In this document: in pieces, positions 43,456 to 52,721 of the stretch | Numbering within the stretch: the stretch's first letter is position 1 | Layout of the letters: each line of letters opens with the position of its first letter | Source of the DNA: Hydrogenovibrio thermophilus | Lineage (GTDB): Bacteria; Pseudomonadota; Gammaproteobacteria; Thiomicrospirales; Thiomicrospiraceae | DNA: 64,000 nucleotides | Direction of reading: 5' to 3' | Assembly (NCBI RefSeq): GCF_004028275.1 | Contig: NZ_CP035033.1 | Location: 1,973,501 to 2,037,500 of the forward strand | Program-made: the position numbers and the translations under genes | Notes under the pieces: generated by a model | Database searches by the model: none | What the model saw: only the letters and a program-made list of their open reading frames with translations | Told to the model about the DNA's origin: nothing

Positions 43456-45093
43456 ATGCAACCACTCACGGAACTTTACGACCCTTTGCGCTTTTTGATT
43501 ATCGAAGTGCAAAAACAACTCGATTCCGTCACCCTGTTTTTGGAAACGGGCGATTTGCGACAAGCTGAAAACGGCCAAAAACGCGTGGATTACATCGACA
43601 ACTACCACGTCAATCTGCTCAACCGTGCCGCCACCTATCTCGGCGAGCAAACCGACAAAGACATCCGCATCACCGTTCAAAGTTACGAACACATCAATCA
43701 CGGTTTGAAATCCCTTTCCCGTCAGTTGCAGGCGATTATTTTCCAGGCGAAGCAGTCCAGCACCGCGTTGAAGCTGCTGCGCAAAAAAAATGTGTTCCGC
43801 GCCCTCAACGATTTGCAGGTCGGTCTGGAACTGATTGAACCGGCCATCGAATCCGAGGGTTCCATGCTCGCCATCGACATTTGCCGTTTGAAAGTCCACA
43901 TCGACAAACGCTGCGATCAGCAACTTGAAAAATACAAAATCCGGCTTAAAAAGGGTCAGCAAACCGAGGCCTTGTTGCATGCCAGCTTCATTATCCGCGA
44001 CATCAGTGATATGGGCGAAGCCCTGCTGCGCATCGGCGAAGGGATTATCTCCGCCAATATGGGCCAGATGATCCAGATCGACCGCTACCATTCGCTGGAA
44101 GCGACCCTGACCGCCCTGCAACTCAACCCGCAGGAAGACGATCTCACCATTCGCGCCATGGGCGAAACCAAATCCGGTTGCACCATTTCCGGTGTCATGA
44201 CTGCCGAAGAGTCGGAAGGCCAGATGCTCGCCGTCTTCAAAGAAGGCGACAAAGCCAAACTCAAGGAAGAAAAAACCGGGATCGAAAGCTGGCACGAGAA
44301 GTTTCCCGGCATCGCCCCACAGGTCTATTCCTATCATAAAAGCGGCAACAAAGCCGCCCTGCTGTTCGAATACCTGACCGGCGAAACCTTCGACAAACTC
44401 CTGTTGCAGAAAAACCGTAAAACCCTGAAAGCGGCGCTGAACCGACTGTTTGAAACCCTGACGCAAATCTGGGAAGAAACCCGTGCCGACCAACCCTATC
44501 CGGCCAACTTCATGGCCCAGTTGCGCAAACGCTTGAAAGACGTTTACGAAGTCCACCCCGAATTCCAAGCACCATCGGTCAGCATCAACGGCGTAAAAAG
44601 TCCGACACTTGAAGCCCTGGTCGATGACGCCGAAGCGCTGGAATCCGAACTGCCCTGTCCGCTGGGTGTTTACATCCACGGCGATTTCAATCTCGACAAC
44701 ATCATTTACGACCCGGTCGATAACGACATCAATTTCATCGACCTGCACCGTTCCGAGTACCTGGACTTCGTGCAGGACTTGTCGGTCCTGATGGTGTCGG
44801 CCTATCGCCTGTCGAATTTCGACCCGCAAGTCCGCAAACTGATCGCTCAAACCATGCAGGCGATTTACGAATTCGGCCAGGATTACGCTGAACACATCGA
44901 CGACACCAGTTACCACCTTCGGATGGCTTTAGGATTAAGCCGTTCTTTTTTGACCTCAACCCGCTTCGTGTTGGATAAACAGCACGCCAAAGCCATGCAT
45001 TTTCGAGGTCGTTACCTGATTGAACAAGTCATTCGTCTGACGGAAGCAGAACGAATGACCTACCGGATACAGAAAGAGATTTTCCATGATTAA
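43456..45093 (+). CDS. PhoU-like / aminoglycoside-phosphotransferase-type kinase fusion
   Basis: 545-aa two-part protein. Residues 1-230 form a helical region resembling PhoU domains. Residues about 235-545 are an APH/choline-kinase-type kinase: a KEGDKAKLKEE-type region, then the catalytic loop His408-Asp410-Asn415 in HGDFNLDN and the metal-binding Asp429 in FIDLH. The conventional N-lobe is divergent. No such fusion is familiar to me. It overlaps the ATP-grasp gene by eight bases, so the two are translationally coupled. The substrate is unknown. Confidence 0.7.
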   Translation: MQPLTELYDPLRFLIIEVQKQLDSVTLFLETGDLRQAENGQKRVDYIDNYHVNLLNRAATYLGEQTDKDIRITVQSYEHINHGLKSLSRQLQAIIFQAKQSSTALKLLRKKNVFRALNDLQVGLELIEPAIESEGSMLAIDICRLKVHIDKRCDQQLEKYKIRLKKGQQTEALLHASFIIRDISDMGEALLRIGEGIISANMGQMIQIDRYHSLEATLTALQLNPQEDDLTIRAMGETKSGCTISGVMTAEESEGQMLAVFKEGDKAKLKEEKTGIESWHEKFPGIAPQVYSYHKSGNKAALLFEYLTGETFDKLLLQKNRKTLKAALNRLFETLTQIWEETRADQPYPANFMAQLRKRLKDVYEVHPEFQAPSVSINGVKSPTLEALVDDAEALESELPCPLGVYIHGDFNLDNIIYDPVDNDINFIDLHRSEYLDFVQDLSVLMVSAYRLSNFDPQVRKLIAQTMQAIYEFGQDYAEHIDDTSYHLRMALGLSRSFLTSTRFVLDKQHAKAMHFRGRYLIEQVIRLTEAERMTYRIQKEIFHD

Positions 45094-45988
45094 AGACGAT
45101 CTAAAAATCGCGGTGGTGGGCATTCCCGGCAAATGGTCCACCGAAGTATTGGCCGATGAAATCGAAGCCCAAACCGGCTTTCGCTGGGTCATCGACATCG
45201 AAAAAGTCGTGGCCGACCTCAGCGAACCGTCGGTGCGTTACGAAGGACGTTGCCTGTGTCAACTGGACGGCATCATCATCAAAAAGATTTCCCAGACCTA
45301 CAGCCCGACGGTCATCGATCGTTTGGAAATTCTGCGCTTTGTGGAAAAATGCGGCGTGCAGATTTTCTCCAAGCCCCAGGAAATCATCCGTCTGGTAGAC
45401 CGCATGAGTTGCACCGTATCGCTGGCCAAAGCCGATATTCCGATGCCGCCGACCATCATCACCGAAGACTTGGACGCCGCTTTCGATCATGTGGAAAAAT
45501 TCGGCGAAGCCATTCTCAAACCGTTATTTTCCACCAAAGCCCGGGGCATGGAAGTCCTGTGCTGCGACGATGGCAAAAAAGCCGTTAAACAGCGCCTGAA
45601 AGACTATTACGACAAACAGGGCTTCTTTTACTTGCAGAAAAAACTCGCCCTGCCCGGCAAGGATATGGGGCTGGTGTTTCTGGGCGGTGAATATCGCGGA
45701 GCTTACGCCCGTGTGTCCGGCAGCGACAGTTGGAACACCACCATCCACTCCGGCGGCAAATACGCCGAAGCGCAACCGTCGGATGACATCATCGACATGG
45801 CGTATCGTGCCCAATCGCAATTCGATTTGAGCTACACCACCGTCGACATCGCCGAAACCGAAGACGGACCGGTCTGTTTTGAGGTCTCCGCTTTCGGTGG
45901 TTTCAAAGGCGCGCACGAAGGGTTGGGCTTGAATATGGCCAAGGAATATGCCGATTACGTCATTCGGACGCTGAGTACAGCCTCTTAG
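45086..45988 (+). CDS. ATP-grasp enzyme of GAK-system type (RimK-like)
   Basis: 300-aa ATP-grasp protein, related to RimK/glutathione-synthetase-like ligases and to the family named for the GAK association. It has the pre-ATP-grasp domain (1-110), lysine-containing AILKPLFSTKARGMEV, the QKKLALPGKDMGLVFLGGEYRGAYARVSG region and the metal-binding FEVSAFGGFKGAHEG. Enzymes of this fold join a carboxylate to an amine or thiol through acyl phosphate. It starts inside the kinase-fusion gene and lies 40 bases before the HprK-like gene. The amphi-Trp protein is a possible substrate. Confidence 0.8.
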   Translation: MIKDDLKIAVVGIPGKWSTEVLADEIEAQTGFRWVIDIEKVVADLSEPSVRYEGRCLCQLDGIIIKKISQTYSPTVIDRLEILRFVEKCGVQIFSKPQEIIRLVDRMSCTVSLAKADIPMPPTIITEDLDAAFDHVEKFGEAILKPLFSTKARGMEVLCCDDGKKAVKQRLKDYYDKQGFFYLQKKLALPGKDMGLVFLGGEYRGAYARVSGSDSWNTTIHSGGKYAEAQPSDDIIDMAYRAQSQFDLSYTTVDIAETEDGPVCFEVSAFGGFKGAHEGLGLNMAKEYADYVIRTLSTAS

Positions 45989-46028
45989 CTTCCCTGAAAC
46001 CGAACAAAAACCGTACAAGGAAACCGTT

Positions 46029-47156
46029 TTGCCCCTCAATCTCGTTCAACAGATTAGCCAATTTCAAGAAAGCACGCCGTTGCAACCGCAACGGCTCTCT
46101 CTGAGTTTACCCGGCTGGACGCTGGCCATCGAATCCAATTCCAAAACCCTGCTGACCACCCTGCAGCACTATTTCGGCGATCTTCTGAGTGAAAGTTCCG
46201 CTCAAGCAGACCAAACCATCACCGCTTACGAAACCGATCAATTTTTGAATCAGGGGCTCCATTGGGAGGACTGGAAGCGGGAAACCGGCAAAACCGGACG
46301 TAAAGATGCATTCTTGGATTTCGACAATGGCCTGGAAGCGCAGCGTTTCATCTATAAAGTCAAAACCGGGATGCTGTTCTGGCAACGCCATGACCAACCG
46401 ACGGCATTCGGCCCCACCGAAAGCCACCCGAACCAAATCATCAACTTCATCCTCACCCAATACCTGAATGAACACCTGCGCCGCGATTGGTTGCTGGGCC
46501 ACGCCGCTGGCTTGCAACTAAACGGCCGCGGCCTCGCGATTGCCGGCCTGTCCGGCGGCGGGAAATCGACCTTGATGTTGCATTTATTGGAAAACGGCGA
46601 GCACTTCATCAGCAATGACCGTTTGTTGTTCGCCGACTCGACAATCACCGAATCGGCCAGGCCTGATGAATTATGGATGCGCGGCATTCCAAAACAACCG
46701 CGCATCAACCCCGGCACCATCGTTCACAATTCGCGACTGCACGCTTTGATTCCGGCCGAGCGACGCGCCGAATTACTGCAACTACCCCGCGAAGAACTGC
46801 GCCAACTGGAAGAAAAATACGATGCCGACGTCAACCGGCTTTACCACCCGAACTGCTTCAAAGCCGAAAGTCCTTTGAGTGCATTGGTCATTCTCAACTG
46901 GCAGCCCGGCTCCGACGACGCCACACGCCTGACCGAAACCACGCTGAACGACAGCCCGCATCTGTTACCGGCCATTATCAAAAGCCCCGGTCCTTTCTAT
47001 GCCGACCGCCAAAATGTCTTTCTGCCGAATCAAATCGAACCGGACACCGCGCCTTATCTGGCCATGTTAGGCGATTTGCCGTGCTGGGAATTAAATGGCA
47101 ACGTCGATTTTGCCGCCGCCGTCCGTCTGGTCGAAGAGGCCGCCCGCCGTCAATAA
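46029..47156 (+). CDS. HprK-related kinase B
   Basis: 375-aa kinase related to HPr kinase/phosphorylase. It has the P-loop GLSGGGKST at 173-181, downstream FISNDRLLF and the conserved MRGIPKQPRINPGT segment typical of the GAK-linked HprK-related group. The N-terminal 150 residues differ from true HprK. AAGGAAA at 46016-46021 indicates the TTG at 46029 as start. No HPr or other PTS gene occurs in the window, so its target is probably something else, perhaps the small amphi-Trp protein. It ends the six-gene run and is convergent with the ECF pair. Confidence 0.8.
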   Translation: MPLNLVQQISQFQESTPLQPQRLSLSLPGWTLAIESNSKTLLTTLQHYFGDLLSESSAQADQTITAYETDQFLNQGLHWEDWKRETGKTGRKDAFLDFDNGLEAQRFIYKVKTGMLFWQRHDQPTAFGPTESHPNQIINFILTQYLNEHLRRDWLLGHAAGLQLNGRGLAIAGLSGGGKSTLMLHLLENGEHFISNDRLLFADSTITESARPDELWMRGIPKQPRINPGTIVHNSRLHALIPAERRAELLQLPREELRQLEEKYDADVNRLYHPNCFKAESPLSALVILNWQPGSDDATRLTETTLNDSPHLLPAIIKSPGPFYADRQNVFLPNQIEPDTAPYLAMLGDLPCWELNGNVDFAAAVRLVEEAARRQ

Positions 47157-47163
47157 CGGGCGC

Positions 47164-47919
47164 TTAACCGAAGCGAACCGCTTTGAAGAAGTGCATTTGC
47201 GCCATCGCCAATTCCTGGTACGAATCGCCGACAATCGCCACCATCGCCCCTTTGACCGGAATCATCTGCCCCTGGAAACCGGAGCGATTAAACGCCTGCA
47301 TGGTGGTGAGCTGTTTGCCCGGCAGCACAATAATGGTCACCGGCCCGGCTTCCTCCTGCAACACCAGATGCAGTCCTTTCTGACCGTTCACCTCGCACTC
47401 TCCGGCATAACTCATGAAATCCACCGGCTTGTCCAGCACCGCTCCCACCTTGGCAAACAATTTCTGCAAAGAAGCTTCGTCTTGATCCAACGGTTGCGCT
47501 TTCATCAAGTCCGGCGCTTCCCGAGCGTGGTCAATAATGTGATCCACCACCGCCTGTTCCAGCAAAACTTCCTGCGAATTTTCCACTGAATGTTCGACTG
47601 AACCGGTTCCCGGCTGTAACGGCCACTGCCAAATCGCAAAAACCGCCACCAAAGCAAACGACGCCGCAAATGCCGTCAAGTTCCCGAACCAACCACCATC
47701 ATTTTGTGGTGGCTCTTCGAAACGGTTTTTTAAGAGAATACGCTCTTCCAGCCCTTCCGGCGGCGTCACCCGCATTGCCTGCTTCAATTCCGCTTCAAAG
47801 GCTTTTTGTGCCTTGACATCGGCCGCTTTGTCGGGATGTTCGGCCAAATACGCTTGCATCGCCTCGTCCAATTGGTTCGGCGACTCCAACAGTCTGCGTC
47901 GAAATTCCAGTTCGGTCAT
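47164..47919 (-). CDS. DUF3379 membrane protein, probable anti-sigma factor
   Basis: 251-aa protein with an N-terminal cytoplasmic region (1-80, ELEFRRRLLESPNQ at the start), one membrane segment (about 88-106) and a periplasmic C-terminal domain. This is the DUF3379 architecture, which is regularly encoded next to ECF sigma factors and fits an anti-sigma factor or its equivalent. Its start overlaps the sigma gene stop by four bases. The classical zinc-binding anti-sigma motif is not visible. Confidence 0.78.
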   Translation of the reverse strand: MTELEFRRRLLESPNQLDEAMQAYLAEHPDKAADVKAQKAFEAELKQAMRVTPPEGLEERILLKNRFEEPPQNDGGWFGNLTAFAASFALVAVFAIWQWPLQPGTGSVEHSVENSQEVLLEQAVVDHIIDHAREAPDLMKAQPLDQDEASLQKLFAKVGAVLDKPVDFMSYAGECEVNGQKGLHLVLQEEAGPVTIIVLPGKQLTTMQAFNRSGFQGQMIPVKGAMVAIVGDSYQELAMAQMHFFKAVRFG

Positions 47920-48437
47920 GTGCGATTTCCTTTCAAACCGACCGTCGCGGACGGCCGTTCCAATTGTTGTTTGAGTTGCTGCCGGGCCCGAAACAGACGG
48001 GTGTTGACCGTCGCCAGTTTCAGTCCGAGTTGGTCGGCGATTTCATCGCCGCTGAACCCCCACAACACCTGTAACAACAAAGGTTCCTTAAATTGTGCAT
48101 CCAGCGACAGAATAGCCTGGTACAGCGCCTGTCGTTCCATTTGCCGTTCCGGCTCCCGATCGACGCTGTCGGCGATCATCGCCTCTTCCATTGCCACCCA
48201 CTCCGGTGATTGCTTTTCAAAACGACGGGCATTTTCACGGCGCAGAATCGTCATCAACCAGGCTTTAGCGGCTTGCTCGTCCTGCAACTTGTCCAAGGCT
48301 TTCCAGGCACGGGAAAAGGTTTCCTGCACCAAATCCTCGGCCACATTCGCGTCCTTGCTCATCCAAAACGCATAGCGATACAGGTCTTTGGCGTAAGCGC
48401 GGACCAATTGATCAAAAAACAGCGTTTTATTCGACAT
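47916..48437 (-). CDS. RNA polymerase sigma factor, ECF subfamily
   Basis: 173-aa ECF sigma factor with region 2 (DLYRYAFWMSKDANVAEDLVQETFSRAW-like, residues 14-42) and region 4 (LQVLWGFSGDEIADQLGLKLATVNTRLFRARQ-like, about 120-155). The HTH in region 4 is complete. Coupled to the DUF3379 gene, it is probably held inactive at the membrane until a signal releases it. The regulon and signal are unknown; no matching promoter could be identified by eye. Confidence 0.92.
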   Translation of the reverse strand: MSNKTLFFDQLVRAYAKDLYRYAFWMSKDANVAEDLVQETFSRAWKALDKLQDEQAAKAWLMTILRRENARRFEKQSPEWVAMEEAMIADSVDREPERQMERQALYQAILSLDAQFKEPLLLQVLWGFSGDEIADQLGLKLATVNTRLFRARQQLKQQLERPSATVGLKGNRT

Positions 48438-48548
48438 TCGATTCCATCCCGTTGGATTACCTTTGTAACCGTTGGTTTAAACCAAAGGTTCCTTAATAAG
48501 ACCGCCCTTTCCTCGAATTGTTTCAAAACCGTTCGAAATAATCGCGCC

Positions 48549-49367
48549 TCAAGCCGCTTTCGGCTTCACCATCATCTGGTGCACCACCGAGGCATTGAAA
48601 ACCAGAATGAACCAGAGCAGATACAGCCACAGCAAAAACAGCGGAATCACCGCAAACGCACCATAAATCAGGTTATAGGTCGGGAACCATTTCACATACA
48701 GCCCAAAGCCGTATTTCAACAATTCCAATTCAAAGGTGGCTAAAATCGCCCCAACCAACGCATAACGCCAAGGGACGCGATGCAATGGCACGAAGCGGTA
48801 TAAGAACCAGAAACCGATTACATTGATCAGAATCGGCAATTGATTCAAAAACACCGTTTCCAGCGGCACCCCAGGCAAAACGGGGGCCGCCAGCAACACC
48901 GAACTCAACACCAGACTGCCGCCAAGTAACACCGGCCCGACCACACTGATGCCGATGTAATGTAATAAGCTCACCCACCAACTGCGTTGCAAATGTTTGT
49001 CCCACATGGCATTGATTTTTTGGTCGATGGTCCACAGCAGCAGCAAGGCAATCACCAACATGCTGAAGATACCGATGCCGTGCAACTTACTCGCCTGCTG
49101 GGAAAACTGAAGCAGGTAAGATTCCACCATCGGTGTCGAGGCCGGTAACAAATAATGAAACACCTTATCCATCACCGCATCTTCGAACGTTTGAAAACTG
49201 TCCGACATCGAAAACACGCTGAGCATGATGGTCAGAAACGGCACCAACCCGACCAAGGAGGCATAAGCCAAAACCGTCACCGCATCCAAACCGTCCTTAC
49301 GAATGAAATTCTGAGCTGCCTGAATCCAAAAGGCGATCTTATACAAACGGTTTTCCGTTTCGGCCAT
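48549..49367 (-). CDS. YihY/UPF0761 family inner-membrane protein
   Basis: 272-aa protein of the YihY (BrkB-like) family with six hydrophobic segments. The N-terminal FIRKDGLDAVTVLAYASLVGLVPFLTIML and the C-terminal IYGAFAVIPLFLLWLYLLWFILVFNA are the conserved landmarks of the family. Despite the old names RNase BN or serum-resistance factor, its function is unresolved. It stands alone, divergent from the GGDEF-EAL gene. Confidence 0.9.
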   Translation of the reverse strand: MAETENRLYKIAFWIQAAQNFIRKDGLDAVTVLAYASLVGLVPFLTIMLSVFSMSDSFQTFEDAVMDKVFHYLLPASTPMVESYLLQFSQQASKLHGIGIFSMLVIALLLLWTIDQKINAMWDKHLQRSWWVSLLHYIGISVVGPVLLGGSLVLSSVLLAAPVLPGVPLETVFLNQLPILINVIGFWFLYRFVPLHRVPWRYALVGAILATFELELLKYGFGLYVKWFPTYNLIYGAFAVIPLFLLWLYLLWFILVFNASVVHQMMVKPKAA

Positions 49368-49484
49368 GCGTTAATTCCTTAAGAAACGTCGTGAAATCAG
49401 GCTTTTGACGCACCAACAATTTCACATATCATCATTAATTTTTTTAAATTGCTTCTGAAAATTCATTCTATCAAAATACCCGCT

Positions 49485-51851
49485 ATGTATAAGAATTCTA
49501 GCAATTTCATTCACTTTCTGGTCATCGGCTACAGCCTCGTCATCATCCTGGTGGCCATCTCTTCCGGCATTTTCTTCAACTACGAAAGTAAAATCGCCAA
49601 CGCCTTCGAAAACCACCAGGAAAACACCGCTTACCAGAGCAATCTGGACGCCCTGTTCAATGCCGCCACCCAGCGCAGTATCCTGATGGTGCGCATGATC
49701 AATGCCAAAGACCCGTTTGAAATTGATGCCCTTCACATGGACATGTTCCGCTACGAGCAAATTGTCATCCAAAACCTGAGCACGTTGCGTGAAAATGCGT
49801 TCGCCCCCTCTCAGATTGATATCATCGAAGACGCCGGCGAGATCATGACCCGAAATCGTCGGTTTCAGGAAACCGTTTACAGTCTGTTGATGGACGACCA
49901 GAAAGACGCCGCGCTCAAGCAACTGGTGGATGTCACCCTGCCGCTTCAAAAGCAGGTCATCAGCACGTTAAACCGCTTGGAGGCCGATTATCAAGCCGCT
50001 TCACAGCGCTCGGAAGCCAACTTTGCGGCCATCCTATCGGACATGCGCAATATGATTCTGTGGGTCGCCGTGCCGATTATCGTCAGTTTGTTGATCATTG
50101 CCCTGCTGACCATCGACCAACTCAAACGCTATGCGCGAAATCAGGAAGCCCTTCGCGACCACCTGGAAGAGCGCGTACACCAGCGCACCCACGAACTGCT
50201 GCTGGATCGCAACCTCATGCAAAACCTGAACGAAGCCATCGGCATCTTCAACGAAGAAGGTCACTTGCAGATCAGTAACAAAAAGCTCACTGAAATGCGG
50301 CTGGCGAGCGACTTGGGCGATACCCTATCGGTCTGGGAAATGCTGGAAAAGGCTTTCCACGAACTCAACCTCCCCGCCATTCAGGAGTATTTAGCCATCC
50401 ACAAATCTTGGCGCGGTGAAGCGGCCGTCAACCATTATCGGCATCAATACATGATGATCGACATCAACAAACTGCAAGACCGCAGTTTGCCGGACAGTTA
50501 TTATTCCATCATCCTGACCGATATTTCCGAACTGAAGAACATTCAGAACCAGTTGTCCTATACCGCCAACTACGATGCGGTGACGCATTTGCCGAACCGT
50601 TACTCTTTCAATCATCAAATCCAGGAAATGATTGAAAAACACGCCGAGGAAAGTTTTCATCTCTACTACATCGACCTCAACGACTTCAAATGGGTCAACG
50701 ACCATTTAGGGCATACCATCGGGGACGAGTTCCTCTGGCACGTCGGCCAAGCTTTCAAGGAAGCGGTTCCGGAAGGCGAATTTCTGGCGCGCCTCGGCGG
50801 CGACGAATTCGCTGTCCTGCTCACCTCACTCCATACACCGTCCGAATTGGCTGAACTGGCCAATCAACTGTTCCTGCAAGTGAAGAAAATCAACCACATT
50901 CATCACTCCAACCACGAAGTCAGTTGCAGCATCGGCATCGCCTCTTACCCTCAGCACGGCACCACCCCCGAATCGCTGATCAAGCATGCCGACTACGCCA
51001 TGTATACCGCCAAAAAAGTACAGCACACGCCATATTGTCTGTTCTCGAAAGACATGCGCCAGCAACTCAGTTATCTGCATGAAATCGAAGAAAGCTTGCA
51101 CCGAGCGGTGCGGGAAAAAGAATTCCAGGTACATTACCAACCGCAATACAGTCTGCACTCCCTGAAGTTGGTCGGTGCCGAAGCTTTGGTACGTTGGCCG
51201 AGAAGCGACCGCATGGTCTCGCCGTGCGAGTTCATTCCACTGGCAGAAAAATTCGGCCTCATCAGTGCCATCGGCGAATTCGTGTTCGAGACCGCTGCGC
51301 GCCAGCTCCAGGCCTGGTCACATTGCAAAATCGAATTGCCCCGGGTCGCGATCAACACTTCCTCCACCCAACTGCTGGCCGGTAATTTCGGTGACGTGGT
51401 GGAACGTATCTTGCAGGAAAACCAACTCACCGCGAACCGCATCGACATCGAGGTCACCGAATCGGTGATGATGAAAAACATCGAACGCAACGGCAACAAC
51501 GAAAACGCCAACTGCCTGAGCACCCTTCAGGAAAAAGGGCTGGAAATTTCCATCGACGATTTCGGCACCGGCTATTCGTCGCTGTCCTACATCAAACATT
51601 TGAATGTGGACCGCATCAAAATCGACAAAAGCTTTATCGACGACATCGAATTCAATAAAGAAGCACGTTCCATCGTCCGCGCCATTATCAAGATGGGGCA
51701 CAGTCTGGGCATGAAAGTGCTGGCCGAGGGCATTGAAACCCCCAACCAATTGGACATTCTCAAGGCGCTGGAATGCGACGAAGGCCAAGGCTATTTGTTC
51801 AGTAAACCGCTGGATGCCGCCAAATTCGAAATGAAGTGTCTATCGGCCTAA
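49485..51851 (+). CDS. Membrane GGDEF-EAL cyclic-di-GMP enzyme
   Basis: 788-aa protein. Two membrane segments (about 8-28 and 190-212) enclose a helical periplasmic sensor of about 160 residues. A coiled linker and PAS-like region follow, then GGDEF (GGDEF at 438-442) and EAL (EAL at 566-568) domains. Both active sites look complete: DDFGTGYSSLSY, KIDKSFI and AEGIET for the phosphodiesterase. The product-inhibition I-site (RxxD before GGDEF) is replaced by PEGE, so feedback inhibition is probably lost. Frame extends to 49449 but MYKNSSNF gives a normal start. Its net activity cannot be decided. Confidence 0.93.
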   Translation: MYKNSSNFIHFLVIGYSLVIILVAISSGIFFNYESKIANAFENHQENTAYQSNLDALFNAATQRSILMVRMINAKDPFEIDALHMDMFRYEQIVIQNLSTLRENAFAPSQIDIIEDAGEIMTRNRRFQETVYSLLMDDQKDAALKQLVDVTLPLQKQVISTLNRLEADYQAASQRSEANFAAILSDMRNMILWVAVPIIVSLLIIALLTIDQLKRYARNQEALRDHLEERVHQRTHELLLDRNLMQNLNEAIGIFNEEGHLQISNKKLTEMRLASDLGDTLSVWEMLEKAFHELNLPAIQEYLAIHKSWRGEAAVNHYRHQYMMIDINKLQDRSLPDSYYSIILTDISELKNIQNQLSYTANYDAVTHLPNRYSFNHQIQEMIEKHAEESFHLYYIDLNDFKWVNDHLGHTIGDEFLWHVGQAFKEAVPEGEFLARLGGDEFAVLLTSLHTPSELAELANQLFLQVKKINHIHHSNHEVSCSIGIASYPQHGTTPESLIKHADYAMYTAKKVQHTPYCLFSKDMRQQLSYLHEIEESLHRAVREKEFQVHYQPQYSLHSLKLVGAEALVRWPRSDRMVSPCEFIPLAEKFGLISAIGEFVFETAARQLQAWSHCKIELPRVAINTSSTQLLAGNFGDVVERILQENQLTANRIDIEVTESVMMKNIERNGNNENANCLSTLQEKGLEISIDDFGTGYSSLSYIKHLNVDRIKIDKSFIDDIEFNKEARSIVRAIIKMGHSLGMKVLAEGIETPNQLDILKALECDEGQGYLFSKPLDAAKFEMKCLSA

Positions 51852-51875
51852 ACCAAAGCTTTACTCGAACCATAA

Positions 51876-52721
51876 TCACACGACGGGGCGTAACACCTGA
51901 CGGTCGATTAAATCCTGCAATACCGACTGAGCAAAGCCCTCCAAATCCGCCACCGGAACCTGCAACGCCTCGGCCAAGCCCTGTAATACGGTTCGGGCCG
52001 TCGGCCTCTCGACGATTTCAACGACGTCCGGATTCGCCAAACGCTGGATGAACTCGTATAACACCGGCGACAGCACCATAAACTGAATGACATCGTCCGC
52101 ATCCCGGTACACCAACAGCGTGGTGACCATTTCCGGTGGTGCCTCAGGCATAAAATCCGGTCCCAGTTCATGCACCGGCCAATCATACGCCAAAGGCCAC
52201 GCCACCGGCGACAACTCGTACACCGCGTCCAAATCGGCCGTCAGGCCTAGCGCATTCTCAAAACCGTCGGCTTCATCCACCGATAAGGCCAGTTCCACCC
52301 ACTCGTAATGCGCCAACGGCAACATAAACGCCGGGTCCTGCGGCTGAGGGTCATACCCTTGTTGCAGGAACACTAAAAATTCTTCGCCCAGCTCGTGAAA
52401 CAACGGTGTTCGGGCCCGGTGTTTCTGCATATACTCGCGCACCAGCTCGGCCCACCGCGTTTCACCGACCACCGACTTCAACACCGGAAACAATTTGGAA
52501 AAGAAATCCTGCACATTATTGAAAAACAAATCCTCGTAAGCCTTCCAGCGACGCTCTTCGATCGGTAAGGTCGGATCCACCTCGGTTTCCGCCAGGCCTG
52601 GTGATTTCTCGGCCAAATCACCAGTAGCGTCCGCCGTTCCTTGCGGGTCACGTATACGTGCCGCGAAACGATATTGCATTTTTTGAAAGTCCGGCAATGC
52701 CTGCCAATCCAGTTCGTCCAT
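51876..52721 (-). CDS. DUF2063 partner protein of the MNIO enzyme (HvfC/BufC family)
   Basis: 281-aa protein of the DUF2063 family. The N-terminal part (about 65-150: FNNVQDFFSKLFPVLKSVVG...WAELVREYMQKH) is the conserved DNA-binding-like fold, and the C-terminal part is specific for this group. In the copper-peptide (bufferin/Hvf) operons it works with the DUF692 enzyme to recognise the precursor peptide. It starts one base inside the DUF692 stop codon, so the two are coupled. An exact CCAGGCCTGG lies at 52592. Confidence 0.85.
   Translation of the reverse strand: MDELDWQALPDFQKMQYRFAARIRDPQGTADATGDLAEKSPGLAETEVDPTLPIEERRWKAYEDLFFNNVQDFFSKLFPVLKSVVGETRWAELVREYMQKHRARTPLFHELGEEFLVFLQQGYDPQPQDPAFMLPLAHYEWVELALSVDEADGFENALGLTADLDAVYELSPVAWPLAYDWPVHELGPDFMPEAPPEMVTTLLVYRDADDVIQFMVLSPVLYEFIQRLANPDVVEIVERPTARTVLQGLAEALQVPVADLEGFAQSVLQDLIDRQVLRPVV

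Noticed and set aside
43369..44916. 515-codon antisense frame opposite the PhoU-kinase fusion
   Set aside because: Composition (Phe, Gly, Val, Gln rich) is the typical mirror of an acidic, Leu/Asp/Glu-rich protein; no domain seen.
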